Source of the DNA: a virus | Reading direction: 5' to 3' (one strand) | IMG/VR virus record: IMGVR_UViG_3300042892_004349 | Span: 1 to 29,674 of that record | Length of the DNA: 29,674 nt | Part shown: positions 22,745-29,674 of the stretch, one piece after another | Numbering within the stretch: the stretch's first letter is position 1 | Layout: each line of letters opens with the position of its first letter | Program-made: the position numbers and the translations under genes | The notes under the pieces: model-generated | What the model was told of the DNA's origin: nothing | Databases searched by the model: none | The model's input: the letters and a program-made list of their open reading frames with translations, nothing else

Positions 22745-23173
22745 TCAATCAGACAGTATGATATTGCCTTCCTGTTTAGTTTCGGTAGGTTGATATAACC
22801 ACAGATCTTTATCGTCTACCCAGGTTTTTTGCACAGCGACTATCATTCCTAGTTCTTTGGCTCTGTGATATGCGGCCTGCATGGAACCGGGTCCATAAAA
22901 ACATTCAATATTACCGGGCTTTGCCTGTACCCATTTACCTGTGACAATATAAAATTCAGCGTAGGGTAGATATGCAGCATATAACCCTACGCCTCCAGAT
23001 TTGTAGCAAATCTGTTCCCAGATTTCTACATCTTCAATCCTCATTTCTCTATCATACTTCCAATTCACAGTAGGCGGCGCATAGGGAACATCATGATCCA
23101 TCCAATTTTCATCGAACAGTTCATCTTCCCAAGGAGTTATGAATATGTCTCGATAAGTTTTAAAAATCGCCAT
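22745..23173 (-). CDS. Small phage protein, paralogue of 18223-18567
   Basis: 142 residues. An acidic, Trp-rich N-terminus (FITPWEDELFDENWMDHDVP) is followed by the shared core DVEIWEQICYKSGGVGLYAA, PYAEFYIV and a C-terminal KTWVDDKDLWLYQP. Its ATG shares one base with the stop of the adhesin gene (TAATG), so it is translated in step with it. Function is unknown; the coupling hints at a role linked to the adhesin. Confidence 0.72.
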   Translation of the reverse strand: MAIFKTYRDIFITPWEDELFDENWMDHDVPYAPPTVNWKYDREMRIEDVEIWEQICYKSGGVGLYAAYLPYAEFYIVTGKWVQAKPGNIECFYGPGSMQAAYHRAKELGMIVAVQKTWVDDKDLWLYQPTETKQEGNIILSD

Positions 23174-24117
23174 TAGCTAGGATACCTCACTACCACTAGA
23201 CCGCTGGCGCCATATCCGCCTCCAGCATACCAACCAATGTTTGGAGCCCAGTATGAGCCAGCACCACCACCTGCACCGGAATTGGCAGTATAGGCATGAG
23301 TAACACCCCATCCTCCACGAGGATCTTGACTGTATGAGTAGTAACTGTATCCCCAATTTGGAGCACTGCCGTGTCCTCTGCCGCCGCCATCGGCTCCGTC
23401 GCCACTATACTCTGATGAGTTTCCTCCACCTCCGCCTCCACCTGCTCTAGCTACACTAGTACCTGTGATTGAGCTAGAAGTACCCCTTCCGGCTTGCACA
23501 CCAGAACCTGCCGTAGATGCACCTCCACCACCATACCCTGACCAATAATAACCGCCTGGTGCACCGGGATTACCTTGGCCGGGAACACCGCTACCAGCGC
23601 CATATCCTGCGGCCGATCCGCCGCCGCTGCCGCCATAACCACCGGCTGAGCCGTAGTAGTAGCCCCCCTGACCGCCATAGACGGCTGAGATTGGTCCTAG
23701 GTTACTAGGACTACCTGAAGTACTGCCGTTGTAGGGATATGGACCAGCGCCACCACCGACCGTGACAGGTGTTGTTCCGCCGAGTGGTGTGCTACCGCTG
23801 AGATAGCCTCCTGCACCACCTCCACCATTGCCGTTGGTACTTACTCCCATTCCGCCGCTGCCGCCACCGCCAATTACTAGATACTCTACAGTAGCACTTG
23901 TTGGCGCAGGGCCCTTTAAGGCAATTGCTGAATTTTTGTACTTGTCTTTGACTTTGACAGTTATCTCGTGTTCGCCTACAGTGGTAAACATGTGTATGGT
24001 ATATCCACCAGCAGTGTATACTTTATCTCCACCGGTGATTTCAAAAATAGATTCCGAAATTTCTTTTTCGGGCTGTTGAACATTTGATTGACTTCTTATT
24101 GAACTGATAAAAGGCAT
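23173..24117 (-). CDS. Glycine-rich tail fibre adhesin
   Basis: 314 residues. A short N-terminal part ends in GGYTIHMFTTVGEHEITV, followed by ATVEYLVIGGGGSGGMGVST, and then ~220 residues are dominated by Gly with Ser, Tyr and Ala in blocks of GGGGAGG, GGSGGG and GGGGGG. It closes with GGYGASGLVVVRYPS. This is the glycine-rich receptor-binding layout of phage adhesins, in which polyglycine blocks form a sandwich and the variable loops contact the host. AGGAG precedes ATG 24117, 15 bases after the upstream fibre gene. The loops are the likely host-range determinants. Confidence 0.85.
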   Translation of the reverse strand: MPFISSIRSQSNVQQPEKEISESIFEITGGDKVYTAGGYTIHMFTTVGEHEITVKVKDKYKNSAIALKGPAPTSATVEYLVIGGGGSGGMGVSTNGNGGGGAGGYLSGSTPLGGTTPVTVGGGAGPYPYNGSTSGSPSNLGPISAVYGGQGGYYYGSAGGYGGSGGGSAAGYGAGSGVPGQGNPGAPGGYYWSGYGGGGASTAGSGVQAGRGTSSSITGTSVARAGGGGGGGNSSEYSGDGADGGGRGHGSAPNWGYSYYSYSQDPRGGWGVTHAYTANSGAGGGAGSYWAPNIGWYAGGGYGASGLVVVRYPS

Positions 24118-24132
24118 ATATTTCTCCTATGC

Positions 24133-25029
24133 TTAAGATATTACAAAACTCGAGCTGCCCGACGTGTACGAGTGGATGTTAAATCCACCACTCGTGGTGA
24201 CCGACCCGCCCGAAGCGTTTAAGGTGCCGGCGGAAAATGTGTTAACAGCAAACCAAGTGTCGGTGCTGCGTTTTCTACACAAGATCTGTTCATTACTAGA
24301 AAACGCACCGGATGCTATTCCGGTGATGGTTACTCCAGAGCCTGCTTGTAAAGTTACAGCGCCACTGTTAATTCTAGCTATGCTGATTACTGTGCCTATG
24401 GGATACGCCACACTGCTATTGGGGGGTATAGTAACTGTTGCTGTGCTGGTGTTGTTCATGGTTACAACTTTTCCGGCATCATCCAGCACACAGGTATAAC
24501 TGCTTGTCTGCACGTTTTCTACTGCATAACTTGTGGCCAGGCCTGCTACTCTTAGCTCTGTGATACTTAATGTGCCTGTGCTAGGCTGAAATGTCAATTT
24601 TGAAGAGCTACGTCTAATACCGGTGATTGATCCATCTGTGGTAGCTGTGGTCAAAGTCACAAAGTGTGTGGCTGCGTCGCTGGTGTTGTCTACTAGATTC
24701 ACTCCAGCAGTAGCCCAACTTATTGTCCCTGATCCATTGGTTGAAAATAACTGTCCACTTGAGCCGTCTGTGGCAGGCAGTGTCCAGGTTATGTTTGATG
24801 CTATGGTAGCTGGAGCTTGAAAAGCTACCCAATTTGAACTATCTGAATCTGCAAATCTCAAATCGCCTTGAGCTTGTATCTGTGCATCACCGGCCACTTT
24901 GAATATACCAGTGCCGGCAGGATCTATAGTAATGTCTAGATCGTCAGCAGCAGTTAGAGTGGTGTTATCTATATTAAAACCACCAACTCCCGAGCCGCCT
25001 GCTGTTCCTGCTGTATGTTTTCTACCCAT
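24133..25029 (-). CDS. Tail fibre protein ending at an adhesin linker
   Basis: 298 residues. The N-terminus GGFNIDNTTLTAADDLDITI, then DPAGTGIFKVAGDAQIQAQG and RFADSDSSNWVAFQAPAT, is a standard marine phage fibre shaft. The middle holds TLPATDGSSGQLFSTNGSGT and SSYTCVLDDAGKVVTMNNTS motifs. It ends in SGGFNIHSYTSGSSSFVIS, which resembles the linker that opens the glycine-rich domain of the next gene (GGYTIHMFTT). The adhesin domain itself is missing here. A good AGGAG lies before ATG 25029. Confidence 0.8.
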   Translation of the reverse strand: MGRKHTAGTAGGSGVGGFNIDNTTLTAADDLDITIDPAGTGIFKVAGDAQIQAQGDLRFADSDSSNWVAFQAPATIASNITWTLPATDGSSGQLFSTNGSGTISWATAGVNLVDNTSDAATHFVTLTTATTDGSITGIRRSSSKLTFQPSTGTLSITELRVAGLATSYAVENVQTSSYTCVLDDAGKVVTMNNTSTATVTIPPNSSVAYPIGTVISIARINSGAVTLQAGSGVTITGIASGAFSSNEQILCRKRSTDTWFAVNTFSAGTLNASGGSVTTSGGFNIHSYTSGSSSFVIS

Positions 25030-25042
25030 GGTATTCTCCTAG

Positions 25043-25363
25043 TTACGCGGTTGCAGTTTCAATGCCATAGACTACTGCATTAACACTAGCAGCACTGGAA
25101 CGTACTACTAGTAATTTTCCAGTGTCCATGACGATACCGGTGCGTTCTAGCACACCTTTAGGGGATAGACTCACGTCATATTCCAGCCATTCTGCGTCTG
25201 ATGGTGTAGCACTGCTTGCTACTGCTATTCGTATCAGTGCTGCACCTACGCCTCGATTTACCACACTGACTGTTGCCACTGTGAATGTTGTAGCAGGCAC
25301 TGTATACACTGTTGTCAGTGTTACCGCTGATAGATCTGCTGTTCCTAATCTTCCTGTTGCCAT
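25043..25363 (-). CDS. Small beta-rich virion-associated protein
   Basis: 106 residues, Ala/Val/Thr-rich and predicted to be beta-stranded (TTVYTVPATTFTVATVSVVN; AEWLEYDVSLSPKGVLERTG; GKLLVVRSS). Similar short proteins accompany fibre genes in marine phages and may be fibre chaperones, hinge proteins or head decorations; the role is not established. CGGAGA lies nine bases before ATG 25363. It heads the fibre/adhesin operon and follows the giant structural gene by 20 bases. Confidence 0.72.
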   Translation of the reverse strand: MATGRLGTADLSAVTLTTVYTVPATTFTVATVSVVNRGVGAALIRIAVASSATPSDAEWLEYDVSLSPKGVLERTGIVMDTGKLLVVRSSAASVNAVVYGIETATA

Positions 25364-25380
25364 AATTTATTTCTCCGTTA

Positions 25381-25388
25381 TATTTAGT
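25381..25388 (-). promoter_or_regulatory. Late promoter element for the fibre/adhesin operon
   Basis: ACTAAATA followed by TAACGG on the minus strand overlaps the TAA stop of the giant structural gene (25384-25386). It lies 17 bases before ATG 25363. Confidence 0.5.
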
Positions 25389-28300
25389 TCAAAAAGTAAT
25401 TGAATGCCAAAGGTATTCCTATAACACCCCCTCTGAATTCAAAGACTGCATTCATTTTAATTGGGCCTGTTGTAGTAGTAGTGATAACGTTTGAACTGAT
25501 AAACACACTACCTGCTGTGATTGAGTTAACATTTAAACTTGCGCCACCTCCGCCAATTTGTCCAGCAATATAAGCCTTGATAGCTCGCTGTGTAGGCACT
25601 ATGTTGTCCGAATCTGCTGTAAAGAACGGATCTGTGGAAAATTCAGTAATTGTTGCTGATCCACCACCTAGCGTCACGTTGCCCAAATTAAGTTCTTGCA
25701 AGCCTGAAATGTTAAATGCATCGGCGTTTAGCGTAGCAATACCAGTTGACTGTTCAATGGCAAACAAATCTCCCACTCGGAAGTTTCCGTCCTGGTCAGT
25801 TGATGTAAAGAACACCCTGCCGCCGCCGTTATCCACTGCTTCATTGGCAGCGATAGTGGGCTGAGTAGCTAGTCCGGGGTAATTGGTATCAATAAAACTG
25901 CCTGTGCCAATGTCCAAGAAATCGTGTCCGGTCAATCTAACCTGACTGTATCTAATCCTAGTTTCAACACTAGTTCCGTCTGTTGGCGCTTCTGACCTAG
26001 TCAGCTGTGGGCTGATTTGGAAAAATGCTGTGTAGCCTCCGTCGTTTAATCCCAAGAATGTAACCACGTTGACCAACTTGAACGTTCTGTCAGGTAAATG
26101 ACTGAACACCACATTGGCTCCGGGCACTGGTTGAACGCTGATTTGTCTCATGGCCACAAACGAACCAGGTTGGAACAGATTGGAATAACCGTCTCCTTGA
26201 TCTACTTCTCCACTGCCTGTGACATACGATGCACCTCTGTTTACAAAACTTGGATTAGCCAACACTCCACTGCCTGTTCTTACTGTCACAGGAGATTCAA
26301 ACGTGTTGTTAGGATCGGTAAATGTGATTGTAGGCACAGTAGCGTAGCCTGATCCAGGTTCTGTGATATTGACCTGGAACAATTTGTCTGCAGCCACTTT
26401 AGCACGACCTCTAGCGGTAGCGCCGGTTCTAATATAAGTAGCTACATCGCCTGTACCACCGCCAACTCCCACAAACAAACCGTATCTATTTCTGTTACCA
26501 AAAGTAATTGCTGAAAAGCCGCTGGCCGCTGTAGAAGTAGTTCTAGTTGTCCATGTTACTCCATCTGGTGATGTGGCTGCTGCTGTGGTTGTGCTTACAG
26601 CAAGGAATACTCCTTGACCGTATGTGACTTCGGTCCATTGTGCTGTGGCAGGTAATGTACTAGCTGTCCAAGTAATACCGTCCAAACTATATGCAGCTAC
26701 AGTTCCGCTGGTATTTGAAACAGCAACAAATCTATTGTTACCATAGGCAATACTGTTCCAGTTTGAGCTAGAAGGCAATGTACCTGCTGTCCAAGTGCCT
26801 GTGACTGTAGTTGAAGTGGCATAATTAGTCACGTTAGTACCACTCTTGATAGTAACAAATCTGTTTTTGCCGTAGGCAATAGCAGTGAATCCAGTTGTGG
26901 TCAATGTGCCTGTTTGATCCCAGATTTCACCGTCATTACTGATTCTCACTGTGGTTACATCACTACTGACTGCCACAAACTTTTGCTTGCCAAAAGCTAC
27001 ATCAACCCATGTAGCAGAAGTCTGCATGCTAGTTGCTGACCAAGTGATACCGTCTTCACTGTATGCGCCTGTGGTGTTAGCACTGGTACCTGCTACTGCT
27101 ACAAATTTGCTGACCTTGCCTACTGAGGATCCATCGTCAAAAAGACCTGCAGCCATTGCAGACCAGTTTGCTGCGCTTGGCATCAAACTAGTTTGTGAAG
27201 TCCAATTAACGCCATCTTCTGATGTTGCACCAGCGGTAACTCCATTGCGTAGAGCTACATATCTACCGCCTATACCGTAACCAGTGTGATCAAATTCTAA
27301 GATAGCGCCTGTGGTAGAATTTACTGCGGTGATAGTGATTACCAGATCATTAGCCGTTGTGGTGCCGCCAAGGCTGGTGCCTAGTATGGTTATAGTCTGT
27401 AGTCTAGAATAACCTGTACCAGCTCCTTGAATAGAAGGTATGTATTTCCATCCATTGCGTATCACTGTAAATGTGGCTCCCGAGCCGGCGCCCGTATAGG
27501 TGCCTGTGACTGTGGTGTACACAGCAGCAGTTTCACCGTATTTCACTGCGGTCCAGACACCTGAAGTTGGCAGTGTTGCCGCTGTGCTGGCATATCCAGG
27601 TGCCGCAAATGTTACTGTAGGTTCAATAACATAGGTAGTAGAAGCATCTGGCGCTACAATTGCGGTACCTGCTATCAAGTGATCAAATCCTGCGGTGCCA
27701 TCTGATTCTTTGACCAGTCCCGCCAACTTTGTACCTGAATTATAAGTAGTAATTATACCAAATTGTCCTGCACCTGCGCCGCCTGTAAGCACAATTTTCA
27801 TACCTATATAGGCAGTGCTGGACTCACCGTCTGTGGCAGCTATGGTTACAGTGGTTGATGTTCCGCCTTGAGCAGTGCTGGAAGCAGTTTTATAACCAAA
27901 TCCGCCAAGATTTCCTTCTGCTTCTGGAGCATTTGTGCTGTCGTCAACTAGGTCCAACATGCGAACTTCAAACACCGCCTCGTCACGGAATTCATCTGCT
28001 TCAACAATAGCGCCTGTGCCGCCGCCTGTGAGAGTGTAAGTGACTTCTGTATAGTCAATGCCTGCGTTGGTAAATTCTAATTGTGTCAGTGCTGATCCGT
28101 CAGTGATCACACGATCAATCTCTGCGTCAAATTGCAAGCGGTTGTCAACTATGGCTGTGCCGGCAGTTTCACTTGCGTCAAAGCCTTCTGCTACTGAACC
28201 AAAGTCTCCGTATGAGTTGTTGCCGTTAGTTGCTCGTATACGTCCACCGTTTTCTGCTAGATATGCTATGTGATTGTAGTAAGCAAACACAGAAACAAGT

Positions 28301-29674
28301 TCTGCACGACCGTTATTGGTAATCCAGGCGCCGATACCGTCGCTGAGCACCTGTGTAAAGTCATTACTAACTATAGAATCGTTACCACCATTATGTAATG
28401 CACCGTCAATTTTTTGACCAACACAGGCTGTACCCAATGTGGTCACACCCTGTACATATGGCGAACGTGTTATAATCCAAGTGCGATAATCTTCTGGACC
28501 CCAACCTGGATCCAATGATGCATATGCTCCTGCACTCACTCTAGAAGTACCGTATTCATTTTCAGCTAGTAGATCACCTGTAAGTCCTTCGAGTGTATGA
28601 TCTCGTAGACCGGTGCTATCTCTGAGATAGTACATATCTTCTTCCAAGCTGCCCATTACACTGTTTGCATAGTATCTGGCTGCGTATCTGGATTTGTAGT
28701 TGCCTGGATATTTTAGATCATACTTGAGTGCATCAATATAGGTGTTAACGTCTCTGAGACAGGCTGTACTGCTATAGTAAAGAGCCACTGTCATTGAACC
28801 ACTAGCATTGCTAGCAATATTAAACGCTGTGTTTGAATTTCTTGTGGTAGCAATCTTAAAGGTCGTTGAGCTAACCACATTTTGTACATAGTAGGTAGTA
28901 GTTGTGCTGATTCCACCAAATACAGTTCCTGTAAATCTAATAGCTGCATTACGTTTCATCCAGCTAGTGCTAGTACAGGTGAATACATCTGTGGCTGCTG
29001 TAGCGGTTGTAACTGTGGTAGTGTATGTTGAGTCAATATAAGCATCAATTTCTGCTACTATATAATCTCTGTTGCGCTCTAATTGCAACACAGCATAGTC
29101 AACCATTCTATTGCCTGTGGCACAGCGACTGCCTTCATTAGTAGCACCGTAGACAATGTCATCCAACAGTGTCATCAATGTTTCAATACGAGCCTGTGCA
29201 GTTGCATCGCCACCTACGTTGGCCAGTGCTTCTGCCTTGGCATTAGCTAATGCATCTCTAGTAATGGTTTTTTGATTGCCTACAAATACATCTGATGCTG
29301 AAGCTCTTAGATAACTGTATGCTGCTTCTCTAGTTTTAAAGTTGCTGTTGAACATAAAGTCAAACATCACAGCTTCTAGTATCAATCGAGTATCTCTAAT
29401 ACACTTGGTTTGGAGATATCGAATCTTAGGAGTAACCCCATCAGTTTTGTAGGCACTTGGGAATATTGCATTAACAGGTGATCCGCCTGATGATAAGCAA
29501 GATACAATAATGGCTGTTATGTTAACAATATCACCCGCTGCTAAATTGTGTGTTGCAGTAGTTACTACCGCATATCCTGTGGAGTTATTATAGACAAAGT
29601 TGCTAACTGCTAACTCTGTCCCGCTGGCTTTAGTTACAATTCCGCCACTAACATAGGTATGTGCTAGAGTATGC
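25384..29674 (-). CDS. Giant virion structural protein with beta-propeller (partial, 5' end outside window)
   Basis: The frame is open from the right edge to TAA 25384-25386, at least 1429 residues. No convincing start is visible, because the frame continues unbroken upstream of the first internal candidates near 29385. The N-terminal visible part has repeated RDTRLILEAVMFDFMFNSNF-type and LQLERNRDYIVAEIDAYIDS-type helical segments. The segment AELVSVFAYYNHIAYLAENG, then IRATNGNNSYGDFGSVAEG, is highly characteristic of large cyanomyovirus structural proteins. Bases 26440-27280 encode W/F-rich repeats (DG..W ... IAYG..RFVAV) forming a predicted seven-bladed propeller. The C-terminus has TSTDQDGNFRVGDLFAIEQS and NIVPTQRAIKAYIAGQIGGG, a fibre or baseplate attachment pattern. 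It is probably a long tail fibre or baseplate-associated protein; the exact particle position is unknown. Confidence 0.82.
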   Translation of the reverse strand, partial: HTLAHTYVSGGIVTKASGTELAVSNFVYNNSTGYAVVTTATHNLAAGDIVNITAIIVSCLSSGGSPVNAIFPSAYKTDGVTPKIRYLQTKCIRDTRLILEAVMFDFMFNSNFKTREAAYSYLRASASDVFVGNQKTITRDALANAKAEALANVGGDATAQARIETLMTLLDDIVYGATNEGSRCATGNRMVDYAVLQLERNRDYIVAEIDAYIDSTYTTTVTTATAATDVFTCTSTSWMKRNAAIRFTGTVFGGISTTTTYYVQNVVSSTTFKIATTRNSNTAFNIASNASGSMTVALYYSSTACLRDVNTYIDALKYDLKYPGNYKSRYAARYYANSVMGSLEEDMYYLRDSTGLRDHTLEGLTGDLLAENEYGTSRVSAGAYASLDPGWGPEDYRTWIITRSPYVQGVTTLGTACVGQKIDGALHNGGNDSIVSNDFTQVLSDGIGAWITNNGRAELVSVFAYYNHIAYLAENGGRIRATNGNNSYGDFGSVAEGFDASETAGTAIVDNRLQFDAEIDRVITDGSALTQLEFTNAGIDYTEVTYTLTGGGTGAIVEADEFRDEAVFEVRMLDLVDDSTNAPEAEGNLGGFGYKTASSTAQGGTSTTVTIAATDGESSTAYIGMKIVLTGGAGAGQFGIITTYNSGTKLAGLVKESDGTAGFDHLIAGTAIVAPDASTTYVIEPTVTFAAPGYASTAATLPTSGVWTAVKYGETAAVYTTVTGTYTGAGSGATFTVIRNGWKYIPSIQGAGTGYSRLQTITILGTSLGGTTTANDLVITITAVNSTTGAILEFDHTGYGIGGRYVALRNGVTAGATSEDGVNWTSQTSLMPSAANWSAMAAGLFDDGSSVGKVSKFVAVAGTSANTTGAYSEDGITWSATSMQTSATWVDVAFGKQKFVAVSSDVTTVRISNDGEIWDQTGTLTTTGFTAIAYGKNRFVTIKSGTNVTNYATSTTVTGTWTAGTLPSSSNWNSIAYGNNRFVAVSNTSGTVAAYSLDGITWTASTLPATAQWTEVTYGQGVFLAVSTTTAAATSPDGVTWTTRTTSTAASGFSAITFGNRNRYGLFVGVGGGTGDVATYIRTGATARGRAKVAADKLFQVNITEPGSGYATVPTITFTDPNNTFESPVTVRTGSGVLANPSFVNRGASYVTGSGEVDQGDGYSNLFQPGSFVAMRQISVQPVPGANVVFSHLPDRTFKLVNVVTFLGLNDGGYTAFFQISPQLTRSEAPTDGTSVETRIRYSQVRLTGHDFLDIGTGSFIDTNYPGLATQPTIAANEAVDNGGGRVFFTSTDQDGNFRVGDLFAIEQSTGIATLNADAFNISGLQELNLGNVTLGGGSATITEFSTDPFFTADSDNIVPTQRAIKAYIAGQIGGGGASLNVNSITAGSVFISSNVITTTTTGPIKMNAVFEFRGGVIGIPLAFNYFLN

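Noticed and set aside
23451-23708. Open frames in other phases of the glycine-rich adhesin gene
   Set aside because: By-products of GGN-rich sequence; no start signals.
1-29674. tRNA genes, CRISPR arrays, integrase or attachment sites
   Set aside because: None could be recognised; the repeats present are within fibre and structural coding sequence.

Overview
The window is part of a contractile-tailed, T4-like marine bacteriophage genome of the cyanomyovirus/pelagimyovirus kind. The evidence is a set of recognisable T4 virion genes (tail sheath gp18, neck gp13 and gp14, tail terminator gp15), a T4 gene-1-type dNMP kinase, T4-type late promoter elements (TATAAATA-like) before many genes, tight gene packing with overlapping stop/start codons, and a large number of 2-oxoglutarate/Fe(II) oxygenase-like genes. 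No photosynthesis gene, tRNA, CRISPR array or integrase is visible, so the host (cyanobacterium, SAR11 or another marine bacterium) cannot be fixed from this window. No stretch above 300 bases lacks a gene.

Layout. (1) 1-3424, minus strand: 5' part of a very long tail sheath gene that runs off the left edge. (2) 3541-8852: small Cys-rich HNH-like gene (+), dNMP kinase and gp13 (-), then gp14, gp15, a degenerate Nudix-like gene and a small helical protein (+). gp13 and gp14 are divergent and only 33 bases apart. (3) 8865-12629, minus strand: four compact Fe(II)/2OG oxygenase-like genes, one cupin-like DUF6065-type gene and a rubrerythrin-like diiron protein. (4) 12726-17939, minus strand: three adhesion/tail genes, namely a repeat-rich fibre with a collagen-like stretch and a C-terminal cupredoxin domain, a subtilisin-like protease, and a second fibre-like protein. 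(5) 18003-18567: two small convergent genes. (6) 18631-22736, plus strand: a six-gene operon with four more oxygenase-like proteins and two more DUF6065-type proteins. (7) 22745-25363, minus strand: small accessory protein, glycine-rich adhesin, tail fibre and a small structural protein. (8) 25384-29674, minus strand: a giant virion protein with a predicted beta-propeller, open at the right edge.

Reading. Conserved morphogenesis genes flank a variable 'host recognition plus iron-enzyme' region of about 14 kb. Two groups of predicted iron/2OG enzymes and a diiron-type protein sit on either side of fibre genes that carry a collagen-like Gly-Pro-Pro stretch, a type-1-copper-like domain and a protease. 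A testable inference is that some of these enzymes modify virion or fibre proteins after translation. The alternative is that they act on host 2OG, iron or redox metabolism. Two regulatory features stand out: a near-perfect hairpin that buries the ribosome binding site of the dNMP kinase, and a group of late promoter elements placed only 4-7 bases before start codons, which would give almost leaderless mRNAs.
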